Of a DNA stretch of 64,000 nt, positions 1-12,300 are shown in pieces. Position numbers and translations under genes: made by a program. Source of the DNA: Lateolabrax maculatus (taxonomy: Eukaryota; Chordata; Actinopteri; Acropomatiformes; Lateolabracidae); assembly GCA_031216445.1 (NCBI GenBank), contig CM062213.1, forward strand, positions 4,478,001 to 4,542,000. Direction: 5' to 3'. Below the pieces are notes generated by a model. That model did not search any database. It saw nothing but the letters and a program-made list of their open reading frames with translations, and had not been told where the DNA came from. Numbering within the stretch: the first letter of the stretch is position 1; each line of letters starts with the position of its first letter.

Positions 1-3000
1 CTGGTGGTTTGCCCAAGGTAGCTGTCAGTGCCTGGAGGGGTACCTCCAGCCCCACTCGAGTTCCCCAGTAAGCAGCAGCTGTTATTTTGGGAAGTTGGCA
101 TAGCTCTTTTTAATTCATATGAATTTGTTTTAGCTTCCTATTTAGCTGGTTTGGGAAGGCTAATTGCAGACTTACATGATTGCTGCTTCCTTCTTTATAA
201 AGGTGTACCTTTTATTTTGGCAGGAATTGGATCAAGGACCTTTTCTTGTCCTTGTAGAGTTGGGCTGAGGCTTTCAGGTCACATTATTGTCATCCACTAG
301 TGGTTTTAGGACATCATCCCATGTTTTTGAGTCTGTGTACTACAACAATGTTACTCTATCTAAGAAGCAGTCAAAGTTTTCTCTATTTTCAACATTTCTA
401 GGACTTTTCGGTGTTGCCTAACATGGTTTCACTTCTACTTATAATGGGTTTCTTGTGATCGAACCTGCCAGAATTACCAAACTGCTGTACTTCACTTTAA
501 CTTTGTGTTTAGATCACATTAATAGTTCCAAGCAATGTTATAAATAATTGTTGGATAAAATGAGTGATGGATGAATTAGTGATGCTGGAGCCTGCAGCCA
601 GTAGGGGGATTTATGCTTCTAATGTTATCTTGAACCTCTCTCAGTTCCTCTAAAAGTGATGCCAAAAGGGATGATAATGTGTCGTCATTGATGGATTGTT
701 TGTTTCTAACACAAAGTTGCTTTATAAGTTTCACATGCAAAAGCTTGGAGTTGACATTGATTCTGGGGTGTAGTGTTGCTGATGTAACCACCAATATGTG
801 CTTTTTGCCAATATCTGGTCGCAGTTGAGACTTGACTGTATTTTGATGTTTTTTAGGTCATTAAGTTCAAAATCTAGGCTAATCCTCATGGTTAGACAGT
901 GAATAGTTCATATTTATCGGTGTGATCTGTCGATACTAAAAAAGATGTGCAGCCTGGTCCTGTGACAGTCTCTTATCTGCCATTTTCTTTAGTCAAATGT
1001 AGACCAAAAGATAGACTGACAGATGGAGACATGCACCCAGGCACCAGAGCTGATCCTCCCAAGGCGAACAGTTTGAATAGCATGGGAAGTGGATGTTTTT
1101 AGAGAGGAGGCCCTGCAGGTTACCTGACAGCAGTCAAATGAGTCCACAAAACACAGAAAACTTGTTCTGCAGCTTGGCTTGTTAAGGCTGTGGGATATGT
1201 TCCGCTAAAGTGGACATGTAGGAATGAGTGACAGGCAGAAGAAGAGTGAATGCTTAAAGTCATACACACTAGCCAAGTTTTGCTCAAAACAGACAGACAG
1301 ATACAGATAAATTTAATCCAAATCTATTTTAGCTTCTCCCAAATTCTATTCTTTGTTTTCCTATAGTAGTCAGATTTATTATTTTGAGATTTTATATTGC
1401 TTCATCCAATCCTGCAGTTCATTTCTTGAACTCCTCCAGACTCCTGCGAGAGAGTCACATCATCAATATTGGCTGTTACAGAGTGCTATGGGGGATAAAA
1501 TTGAAAGCACAGCTGCAAACATACAAACTGCAATAACGGAAACATATTAGTAGTATGGTATTGCAGGCAAGACTGCAGAGGTGACCCGCAGATGCCCCTC
1601 ATTACTGTATTCAGTTATGCGAGAGAATAGGCCAATATGGATCAACATGTAGCTTACTGTTCTCCTAGAAAACATCCCATTTTGGCTCTAATGAAGTCTC
1701 TCCGACAGGCTCTCACAGGAGTTGGAATGGAGAAAGCATGCTAATACAGTGTGCTGTGGCACAGAGAGGATTGGTTTTGGCATGGATTGTGAATTACCAA
1801 TCATGCAGTTTTGTTTTCAGTTCAGGCAAATTGAAAGTTTTAGATTTAAAAAAAAAAACGTTTGGCTTGGTCAAGCTCATTACCCTTAAATAACTAATAA
1901 TCATTAAAGGTTAGTTGGGGCAACATTTGCCTCCCTCCATCACTTAATGGTTAAGAGATGTTGAACAAATACACTCCCTTCTACCCCCCCCCCCCCCCCG
2001 CACTCGTGTTCCTATTCTTTCCCCCTCATGAATGATGGAGTGACTGATGACTTTAAAAGGCACAGAGTGGCCTTGTCACGCCCCATGCACCACTGAATCA
2101 TATCGCAGCCTAAAAACACACACCGTGCATGTGCATGCACACATTTCCTCAAAAACATGTTTTTTTCAGTTCCTGCTGTTTGTAGAGTCTTTATTTTAGT
2201 TTCTTATTTTATTATTTGCTTGATAAGCTCCTCTGTCTTTGTTCTCTTGAATCCATCCTTCACTATTCTTTCATTGTATATGCATTGGTTTTAGAATGTG
2301 ATTTGCACACATGCAGGCATGTGTACATGTGTTCATGTGTTTCTTATGCACACATTCATAAATGACTTTATAAGCCTTAGAAATATAATACACACACCCA
2401 CAAAATGACATTCTGGGACTTTGCTCTGGTATTTACATAATTTGTTGGAGGAAAACACTTCCATTAATGTGTCTTGAGGTTTTTAAGACCATTCCATAAA
2501 ATTTCCTTTTAGCTCCCTTAGAAATGAAGTCAAATTACCTAGCATAGACCTGTTGACTCTTGCATTAATGGGACATACTCTGTATTACACAGGCATCGAC
2601 AAACATAATTTAAATGATAAGCTGAAGGGTGAATGCTGCAGGTTTATCTGTGTTTTTTCCAGTTCCCTAAACCTCGAAATGTTGGTATAATAAGTGCAGT
2701 TTAGTGCTGACATGTCCAAATGGAGATATGTCATATAATGCAGCCTAGACATGCTGCTGATAGTCATTGTGTGACTTTATACAGGTGTAAAATTCACTGT
2801 TGTGAGTTAACATAATGAAGAGTATTCATTTAACCACATCTGATATATTTTAAAATATCTCTTTCATATTATTAATGACATTTGTGGTCATAGTGTTGCT
2901 TTTGGCTTTGTGTCCCACTTTTTTACTTGAGTGTAAACGTTCTTGAGTTAAGTTCACAAGGCCATATTCTTTGATACTAATACTAAGGTTATCTGAATAT

Positions 3001-3443
3001 TCCACTGAGTACCTCTATTTACATCTTGTAACATTTTGTCATGTCTGTTGGTACATTTTTGTCAGCTCTTTCCAAACAAAATTTCACTTGACTGCCATCA
3101 TTTATGTCAGCCAGTTTAGACGGAAGATGTGGTGCGCTGCTTGATGCAATTGCCATATTATAGGTTGTGTTTGTCCGCACAGAAATGTATTTTTCCCGCT
3201 GTCAATCACACAACAAAACCTGAAGCAGCTGGCTACTTCTTTTAAAAACTAGGGATTGTTGCTAAGAGCAGAATATCGACCATGCAGACTTAAGCACAGC
3301 TGGTGTGATGGAGCATTTGAGTTTGCTGTGTTGATAAATTATAGACAACGTGATACTCACAATATTCTGGTTTTATGCATTACTCTGTATACAATAATAA
3401 GTTATTGCGGGTATCTCAGATAACTGATGTCTTATGTAGTGAG

Positions 3444-4143
3444 TAGGGGTGCAACGGGTCACAAAACTCTCGGTTTGGATTGTATCGCGGTTTTGAGTCA
3501 TGGATCGAATCATTTTTCAGATCAACAAAAACAAAACAAAAAAAGAGTTCAGGTTTAAATAGTTTTGAAATATGCTACTTTGGTTCTGATGCAGCCACGT
3601 CTCTACGTCTCACTCAGTGTCCCGCCCACAGCACTATCTGATTGGTTATATGTAAGGAGCAATAGCCTATCAACACTGAAGGCTACTGTGCCACTGAGCT
3701 CGGAGCTCTGTGTCGATGGAAGGCAGCATATTGCTGAAGTTGGAATAAACATCACGATCTCAAGATGTATTTCAAGCATGCCCAGTTTCCCATTTGCACC
3801 ACTGAATATGCCCCTAAGTCTTAGCCTACAGGATTTCACTTAATGGAAGTGAAGGCGACAGCTTTTAAATCAGTCGCACTTGCTTTCTTTCTCTCTTCCC
3901 TAACGGAATCATTGCGCTTCAAAGTAAAACACAGCATGCATCTGTCTAGTCTTTATCTTTTCACTGCAACTCTGCATCAATATTTAGGGAATTATTGCAT
4001 TAAAAAGTAACAGCCGCAGTAAAACTGTATTTCACACTATGATGGCTAAACTTTGCAACTAATCTACGGTTCACATGCGTGCTAAACCGTGGGGGAGGGG
4101 GTCTGTACGGATCACGGATCAGCTATGGTCCGTTACACCTCTA
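3444..4143. mobile_element. Decayed hAT-like non-autonomous DNA transposon (about 700 bp)
   Basis: The left end reads taggggtgcaacggg. The reverse complement of the right end reads tagaggtgtaacgga. These make a terminal inverted repeat of about 14 bp with two mismatches, of the TAGGGGTG-type common among hAT (Charlie-like) elements in fish. Inner sequence near both ends is also related: cacggatc-like strings occur about 50 bp from the left end and about 30 bp from the right end. The flanking 8-mers gtagtgag and gcagtaac match at 5 of 8 positions, as expected for an aged 8-bp hAT target duplication. No transposase is encoded; the 92-codon open frame inside (3565-3843) has no hAT motif. The family call rests on the ends, from memory of hAT termini. 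Confidence 0.65.
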
Positions 4144-4396
4144 GCAGTAACAGTAGATAACAGCTCAGGTCAGTTTAACTTGACGCTGTCAGCAACATAA
4201 TGCAGCGCAATCCTGATGTTATTATCATGTTAGTTTAATCTTCACTGGGTGAGGAAATACACACACTGAAGCATCTTTTACATGCTAAACCATAATTTAC
4301 CTCACAATCCTTGTTTTCCCTTTACTTTAATGGCCTTTCTCTCCTTAACGACTCCCTGAAGATCTTTCCTGTGAAAACATTTGCAAGCACATATAT

Positions 4397-4415
4397 ACAC
4401 ACACACACACACACA
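4397..4415. repeat. (CA)n microsatellite
   Basis: A short perfect AC/CA dinucleotide run follows an atatat stretch in the intron upstream of the first visible SUCLG2 exon. It is ordinary for fish introns and likely polymorphic. Confidence 0.9.
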
Positions 4416-4897
4416 TTGTGGTGTGTGCTGGTGTGGAGGGATTCTAACTCTAACACAGCCTGTGTCTCCACGTCACATTAAAAAGCCAATTTCCTTTTAA
4501 TAGCAACAACAGCTGGAGCTGACAGAGCCTGCGTCTGCTGATGGAGCAAACAGCTCCAGACCTGTCCTGCAGCCTAGGCCTGGCTGCCTGCCTCATTACA
4601 GGAAAAGGAGAGAGAAAGATGGTAGGAAGGGGGGGATAGGGGGAAGGATGAGAAGAGAGGATGTAGCCTGTGTACTCGGAGGCAGGTGTTGGACATGTTT
4701 TGGTGTTGTATAATGTAAAACACCGCAGTAGAAACTGCACCGGCTTGGAGAGATGTTGAGCTGAAGAGGAAAAACTGTTATCATTAGGCATGATGGAACC
4801 CTCGAGATGGGTACCCCTATAGCGCTGTGTTAACTATCGTTCACCTAAAAGTCACACTTACTCATTCTGCCTCCCGCCTTTCCTTCCTCCCCTCCAG

Positions 4898-5039
4898 AGC
4901 ACCTGCTTGAGTCCCAGGAGATGGCTGAATCTGCAAGAGTACCAGAGCAAGAAGCTGATGCAAGAGAGTGGCGTGGCCGTCCAACGCTTCTACGTGGCTG
5001 ACACAGCTTCTGAGGCCCTGGAGGCTGCAAAGAGACTCA
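4898..5039 (+). CDS. SUCLG2: SUCLG2 exon (probably exon 2): N-terminus of the mature succinyl-CoA ligase GDP-forming beta subunit
   Basis: The enzyme interconverts succinyl-CoA + GDP + Pi and succinate + GTP + CoA in the mitochondrial matrix (TCA cycle), as a heterodimer with the SUCLG1 alpha subunit. This exon encodes visible residues 1-47. From residue 8 they read RWLNLQEYQSKKLM, the signature start of the mature beta subunit, followed by the VQRFYVADTASEALEAAKRL region of the ATP-grasp N-terminal fold. The acceptor is taken at cag 4895-4897 after a long pyrimidine tract. A weaker in-frame alternative is cag 4915-4917, which would drop six residues. The donor is gtgagt at 5040, and the exon ends one base into an Asn codon completed by the next exon. 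The six residues before the Arg-Arg differ from mammals, so the upstream edge is the least certain part. The presequence exon is not in the window. Confidence 0.93.
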
Positions 5040-8037
5040 GTGAGTAGAGGGGACACACACTCACACACACAAAGAGCCATGCAGTCCACCTATGCCCATT
5101 CAACCACAGGAGCAACCTGCCTTCTAGGGTTGGTTGTTATTTGAAATGGTTTGATACTGGTGTCAATAACTTATCTAAGTTAAGGTGCAGATAATAAAAT
5201 CAGACCATTCATTTTGTTTTCTCATTAATTTTGTTTATTTGACACAAGCCAGACTTCTGAAACAGCCGTGTTTAAAGGCTGTATGGACATAAGTAGCCAT
5301 GGCCTACAAGAACTTTGCCAAAATAACATTGTAAAATTGGCACATTTAGGACATAAATCAGGGAATATCTGATCAAAGAATTAAGTAAACAAGACATAGC
5401 AAAGGATTCAATGCTGTGGACACATTTGGCTCGGTACTTAAAAATATATTGAGGTTTCTATTCTCATCAGGATTTACACATAAGATAATTTTTTATTTCT
5501 TTAGCGTTGATAATAATAAGAAGAGAAGATTACTTACTAATGAGTTAGTGGTAGGGTTTTGTAAACCGATGTAAACCGATTGTAGTGCTGTACACCGTGA
5601 ACATTAAAAGTCTTATTTGTGCTCCATGGCTGTTTGGCCCTGCTACAGGACGTGCAAACGGCTGTGGCTAATCAGGGTTGAAGTTTTATCAAGTTTAATC
5701 GCGTCTTTATGCTGTTTGCTTATGTGAGGAAGCCTGGGTTTTTTCAGTTTTGTGGTTGTGCCTGCTTGGTTTTTCCTCATGCACTCATCCGCACTAATTT
5801 GTTTCACATTCTCTCTCGTTCAGTTTCTCATATTTTTTGTTTGTTTTGTTTTTCCTCTTTTTGTTTTAATTTATTTAATTGTATTCCTTGGTAACATTTT
5901 GGATTATTGCCCCCACACACCCACACAAAGGCATGCAAGGATGTGACTGAAATTCTAATTTTATTCTTGTAACACAAATCTTCACAAATACATTGTGCAT
6001 TGTAAAGATGGTTCAACACACATTTGTATGCACCCACACAAACCTTTCTCTACATCCTCTACCTTCTCTGTTCTACTTTCTTCCCACACTCCAAACTGCC
6101 CAACACGTAAAGTGTATATTTCCGACCTCAGCTGTATATTTTATTCATTGTCCTCTCCAACTACAGCAGATGCTTTCTGATCGTGCATGCGGGTTGGTTG
6201 TCAGCCAGCAAGGTGCCACTCTTACCGCTGGCTTTGGGCTCCAGCGCCTGGGGTGTTGCTTTCAGTGGCCTAGGTTTTCGATGCAGACAGAGATAAACTG
6301 AATAGGAGGAAGAGGATATATATATTTTCATGACAGTACTTATATTGCTTGGTTGGGGAAGAAATGCAGAGACAGAAGGGACGAAGGAGTTAGAAGGGAA
6401 CAGACAGCTTAATAAAACCCTGGCCAGACTCAAATGTTGATTAACTTATAACTCAATTCCGATAGCATTTGTCCATAGCTATGACATAGTTATGGGGCAC
6501 GTTTGGGTTATTATAAAATCTTTTTTCAGACATTTTTATGTTATACTGAAAATACTATGTGTGCAGAGGGAAAGGAACTTTATACAAATGGTGGCTGAAA
6601 GTGATTTATCATTGCCGATTGTCTACTACTGCCTACTGAAATATTTTTATTGGTTTCTTCAACCAATATTTCAAGCTTGGTAGCAGAGAACTTACACTTT
6701 CTTTTGCGCCCCATTGCTTTGCAGAAATGGACAAGACGTGTTAAATAGCCCAGCTTCAGGTCTTAATTAGCAGCAGTGCATTCAAAGTAACTCAACTGTG
6801 GCTGATACCACTTACATCATGAGTGTTGGTAAATTCCCAGCTAAATTGAAAATATGCGCCAACGCAAATTTTTCCATCTCTGACAGTAATTTTCATTTTG
6901 CTTAGTAAATCAACCCCTTTATTCCCACAGTGAACTTCATAGCTGCTTTATCTTCTCATCTCAATTTCTGCACTAAGCTTTGGACAGTGTCCTAGTACAT
7001 GTGTGTGTTTTCTCACACATTTTGTGTCCGTGTGACATTGCTGGCTCTCTATTAAAGCATGCAAGGGAGCATCTGACGCTTCATTTCTTCAAATACACAC
7101 CGTGTCTTTTCAAGCGCTCACATGAACCTGTACGGCTCACTCTCAGGCCATGTTAGGTCATACATGAATGTGATGGAGAATGAGAGAAGGACGGAGATCA
7201 GTAACCTCTTCAGTTAAGATCTGTTGGGCTGAAATGCAAACTGAGACTGTCAAGCTCTGACTCCCAGGGGGTTAGGGGTTATGGCTTTCCACTGTAGAGG
7301 ACACGGGGTATGGCTCTGTGTGGGGGATCTGGATGGTTGGGGTATCTGAGCTGACCAGGAGCGACTACAATGGATTTCTGTGTGGTGCTGATAGCCTGCT
7401 GAGAGCCTCTGGTTCCTTGCATACACAATAGAATGAACCAGTCGAGCATGGAAGCACAGACGCCGATGAATGATATGCGTAGTGCGAATTTTGCCCATAT
7501 GAGGACGCGAACACACACTCGCATCCATGCGCACCAACCAGTATTCTCCTCTCTGCTACACTCACTTAACCATGAAGTGGTTAAGTTGACAGTTCAATTG
7601 CAGCTATGCTATATAGAAACTCCTCTCACTCCTCTCATGTACTGTAGAGTGGTCCAACTCTCCTAAAGTGGACTGTGATTTGTTCTATTACCGCTGAGGT
7701 CAAATAGCTTAAAATCTTTCTCCTTCTCTATCAAAACAAAAAAAAAAAAAAAGATCCGACATGGACCATTGATTCCCTTTAACTTGAATGACAACTCTTA
7801 GGGGAGAGTTTACATTGTGGCAGATGGGTGACTAAAAACCAGCTAATGGCTCATGGAAAGTAGGGTTTGATTTCTGGGCCCCATACTGGGTGAGCACTGC
7901 AGAGAGTTATCAGAAAGTCCAAAGTTTTTGTAATGTTTGCCCCACTGGGACACTGAGCGAATGGCACTCCAACTCCTGCTGTCTGTCCAAAACCAATGAC
8001 CCAGATCCACTAGTCTTATACCCAAACTTTTCATTTT

Positions 8038-8078
8038 TGTGTGTGTGTGTTGTGTGTGTGTTGTGTGTGTGTGTGTGA
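8038..8078. repeat. (TG)n compound microsatellite
   Basis: TG repeats are interrupted twice by an extra T (gtgttgtg). This lies in intron 2, with no gene association beyond that. Confidence 0.9.
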
Positions 8079-9374
8079 GTTACAGTCCAGGCACCAAGCT
8101 GTAGTTTTGAAAACAAACTTCTGGACCTTGAAGTTACGTAACATAATTTTAATATCTAAAATGTTTTGGCTGAAAATGTTCAAGATTATAGTAGGCTTGG
8201 GCGGCACCAAGGTATTACATTATACCAGGGTCTTTCTATTAAACTGGTACAGAGATGCTGTACTGAGGTGATGTACTGTAGAGGTCGGTCTCTACTGGTG
8301 GAACAGGCAGCTGAGCTGTTAAAGATGGCGACAGAGAGTGGTGTGGGTGTAGTGCTGCCAGAGCAGGAATGACGCTCCGCCACTTTTTTTTGTCTCCAAG
8401 TGAGAAATAGGATATTCGCATAATATTTAGTTCGCATAATCCGGTTGAAATTCATATTGGCTGCATTTGAACATGAACATCCAATCATCACTAAAGCGTA
8501 TAAGCATCATTATTCTATGGGCCATAAGTATTCAAACTTAATTGCAAATTAGACACACAGCATTGCTCAACATGCTACAATGACATCTATCACCAGCAGT
8601 TCAGATTTGACGTTTTACACAAACACCGTCATATACTGTGACATTTGTAACTTCACTCCTATTTGATTTCCTACAGATTTTTTTTCAATTCGTACCGCAG
8701 CCGAATTGTAGATAAAAATCCACAAATCGCTCTGTATTTTTGTGGATATTGCCTAACACAATGCAAATAAAAAAAATACATGTTTGTTGATATTGAAATA
8801 TTTGTGGAACAGGTTCAATATTTGTGGATTGTCTTTTGTGGGTTACAACTATTAAAGTCCAATAAAAACTTCAGACAACAGACAAAAGGAATGGATACCT
8901 GAATGCCTAAAATCTAGCCAAAGTCCAATAAAAATGTCCATAGTTATAGAGCTATGACAATGCTCATTTATACTTCCAAAACTGTGCTATGCTCTTCAGC
9001 AGTAAATGGAGAAAGTACAAATAAATGTCTCTCTGGCAGAATCAATAATTGATGTGTGTAATGTGATGCTACTATGGGATGCTGTAGTCAAGTTTCAGCA
9101 CTTCTATTTTCGTGCTTCCTAAAATGTGACCTAAATCAGGTCTGAAAAAAAAGGCTACAATTTGTGTTGTAGTAACCCAAAACTCAGCCGATTAAAATAT
9201 ATATACTTAATAATGAAGTATCTCTTATTGGCTCATGAAACAACCAAGGACTTGAGTAAGAGAGCACTTAAATAAGAGAGTACCTCAGTTCACACACAGA
9301 TGGAAAAATACAACACCTTGTACAAGTTTGAAAAGACACATTGTCAATGCCTGTCTGCCTTCAAGTGTTGAAAA

Positions 9375-12300
9375 GTCAAGTCAAGTCAAGTCAATTTTAT
9401 TTGTATAGCGCCAAATCATAACAAAAGTTATCTCAAGACGCTTTCACATAGAGTAGGTCTAGACCATACTCTTTAAAATATTATTTACAGAGACCCAACA
9501 GTTCCCACCATGAGCAAGCACTTGGCGACAGTGGCGAGGAAAAACTCCCTTTTAACAGGTAGAAACCTCGAGCAGAACCAGGCTCTGGGTGGGCGGCCAT
9601 CTGCATCGACCGAGTTGGGTTGAAAGGGGAGGAGAGAGGGGGAGAGGGGAGACAGAACAGGAGGAGAGACAACAAATCAGACTAATAATAAGAACAACTG
9701 CAGCAGTGAGTGTGGAGCAGGAACATGGGGGCAGTAGACGGCCGGCAATCACAGATCCAGACTCTACAGCTCCAGAGGCAGAAATACCTGCAGAAAGTGA
9801 GAAGGCGAAAAAACACAGAAAGCACAAGGACTACCAGGAAGAAATGGAGTTGGTAGCCTGTATTAGTGGGATAGGAATGCATACAGATAGAGAGGGAGAG
9901 GAGGAGAGAGAAGCTCAGTGCGTCCTAGGAAGTCCCCCAGCAGTCTTAAGCCTATAACAGCATAACTAGGGGATGGTTCAGGACTCACCTGAGCCAGCCC
10001 TAACTATAGGCTTTATCAAAAAGGAACGTTTTTAGCATACTCTTAAACGAAGAGAGGGTGTCTGCCTCCCGAACCCAAATTGGGAGCTGATTCCACAGAA
10101 GAGGAGCTTGATAACTAAAGGCTCTGGCTCCCATTCTACTTTTAGAAACTTTAGGTACCACAAGTAACCCTGCATTCTGTGAGCGTAGTGCTCTAGTGGG
10201 GTAATACGGTACTATCAGCTCTTTAAGATATGATGGTGCCTGACCAATAAGAGCTTTGTAAGTGAGGAGGACGACCTTAAATTCTATTCTAGATTTCACA
10301 GGGAGCCAGTGCAGAGAAGCTAATATCGGAGAAATATGTTCTCTTTTGCTAGTTCCTGTCAGTACACGTGCAGCCGCATTCTGGATCAGCTGAAGAGTCT
10401 TTAGAGACTTATCGGGGCAACCCGATAATAAAGAATTACAGTAATCTAACCTAGAAGTAACAAATGCATGAACTAGTTTTTCTGCATCTTTTTGAGACAG
10501 GATATGCCTGATTTTTATAATGTTACGTAAGTGGAAGAAGGCAGTCCTTGAAGTCTGTCTTATATGGGTATTAAAGGACATGTCCTGATCAAAGATTACT
10601 CCTAGACTCCTTACAGCGGTGCTAGAGGCCAGGGCAATGCCATCTAGAGTAACTATATCTATACATAGTGCGTCTCGCAGGTGTTTAGGACCCAGAACAA
10701 TAACTTCAGTTTTGTCTGAGTTTAACAGCAAGAAATTGCAGGTCATCCAGTCTTTTATGTCCTTAATACATGCCTGAAGCTTGGCTAACTTACCGGTTTC
10801 ATCTGGCTTTATCGATAAGTATAACTGAGTATCATCTGCATAGCAGTGAAAGTTTATGGAGTGTTTCCTGATAATATTGCCTAAAGGAAGCATATACAAG
10901 GTAAATAAAAGTGGTCCGAGCACTGAACCTTGTGGAACTCCATGACTAACTTCCGTGTGCACGGAGGATTCATCATTTACGTGGACAAACTGAAATCTAT
11001 CCGATAAATACGACTGAAACCAGCTTAGTGCGGGTCCTTTGACGCCAATCAAATGCTCCAGTCTCTGTAATAGGATACAATGGTCAATGGTATCGAAAGC
11101 GGCACTGAGATCTAACAGAACAAGTACAGAGACAAATCCTTTATCTGACGCAATCAAAAGGTCGTTTGTCACTCTCACCAGTGCTGTCTCTGTGCTGTGA
11201 AATTCCCTAAATCCTGACTGAAAATCCTCAAATAAACTATTGCTGTTTAGAAAGTCACATAACTGATTAACGACCACTTTCTCAAGGATTTTGGAGAGAA
11301 AGGGAAGGTTAGATATAGGTCTATAATTGGCTAAAACCCCTGGATCAAGCGTAGGCTTTTTAAGAAGAGGTTTAATTACAGCTACTTTGAAGGACTGTGG
11401 TACATAGCCTGTTAATAAAGACAGATTGATCATGTCTAGTAAAGAAGTGCTAACTAAGGGTAAAACTTCTTTAAGCAGCCTGGTTGGGATGGGGTCTAAG
11501 AGGCAGGTTGTTGGTTTAGACGAAGAAATCATTGAAGTTAGTTGGTGAAGGTCAATTGGAGAAAAACAGTCTAAATATAAATCTGGTTCTACAGCTGCTT
11601 CTGAGGTTCCTGAAATTCCTGTACTCGAAGATATATCTAAACTAGCTGAGAGCACAAGATGATGAATTTTTTCTATAATAGTTAGAATTTTATCATCAAA
11701 GAAGCTCATGAAGTTATTACTACTGAGAGCTCTGGGAATACATGGCTCAACAGAGCTCTGACTCTGTGTCAGCCTGGCTACAGTGCTGAAAAGAAACCTA
11801 GGGTTATTCCTATGTTCCTCTATTAGTGAGGAGTAATAGGCTCCTCTGGCATTACGGAGGGCCTTCCTGTATGTTCTAAGACTATCTTGCCAAACTAAAT
11901 GAGTTTCCTCCAGTTTGGTGGAACGCCATTTCCTTTCTAATTTTCGCGATGTTTCTTTTAACTTGCGGGTTAAGGAGTTATACCATGGAGCTAACCTCTT
12001 TTGTTTTATTATTTTCTTTTTAATAGGAGCAATACAATCAAGAGTCGTTCGCAGCGAGCCTGCAGCACTATCAACCAGATGATCAATTTGGGAGGGACTA
12101 AAGTTAGCACAGGAGTCCTCCGTTACATTGAGACATGGCATTGAATTAAATGCCGATGGAATCACTTCTTTAAATTTAGCTACAGCACTATCAGACAGGC
12201 ATCTACTAAAGGAATGTTTGCCTAATGGCCTATAGTCCAGTAATATAAATTCAAAAGTTATTAAATAATGGTCTGATAAGACAGAATTTTGTGGGAAGAC

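Larger units (their letters stand above)
1..4897. other. Intron 1 or 5' flank of SUCLG2, no exon recognised
   Basis: No coding exon is recognisable here. The short open frames have no family motifs and low-complexity composition. A SUCLG2 first exon should carry a start codon followed by an Arg/Ala/Leu-rich mitochondrial presequence, usually in a CpG-rich promoter. I see neither a CpG-rich block nor such a peptide. The likeliest reading is that this is the 3' part of intron 1 and that exon 1 lies upstream of the window. The stretch contains a run of 16 C (1984-1999), a decayed hAT-like element (3444-4143), a CA microsatellite (4397-4415), and a pyrimidine-rich tract at 4862-4895 that serves as the splice acceptor of the next exon. 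Confidence 0.6.

Noticed and set aside
28..300. 90-codon + frame at the window start, protein-like in its first half
   Set aside because: It has no recognisable domain, no credible splice sites tie it to SUCLG2, and it does not look like a mitochondrial presequence.
3565..3843. 92-codon + frame and its 78-codon complement
   Set aside because: It lies inside the hAT-like element and lacks any transposase motif; both strands are open because stop codons are locally scarce.
8180..8480. Possible further DNA transposon beginning taggcttgggcggc
   Set aside because: The start resembles a fish repeat end, but no matching inverted terminus or target duplication was found nearby.
8854..8936. aaagtccaataaaaa repeated 67 bp apart
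   Set aside because: A single pair of short direct repeats in AT-rich DNA; it could be chance or slippage.
9589..9957. 122-codon + frame with an acidic, charged peptide
   Set aside because: It is the antisense of the LINE 3' UTR, a purine-rich low-complexity region, not a gene.
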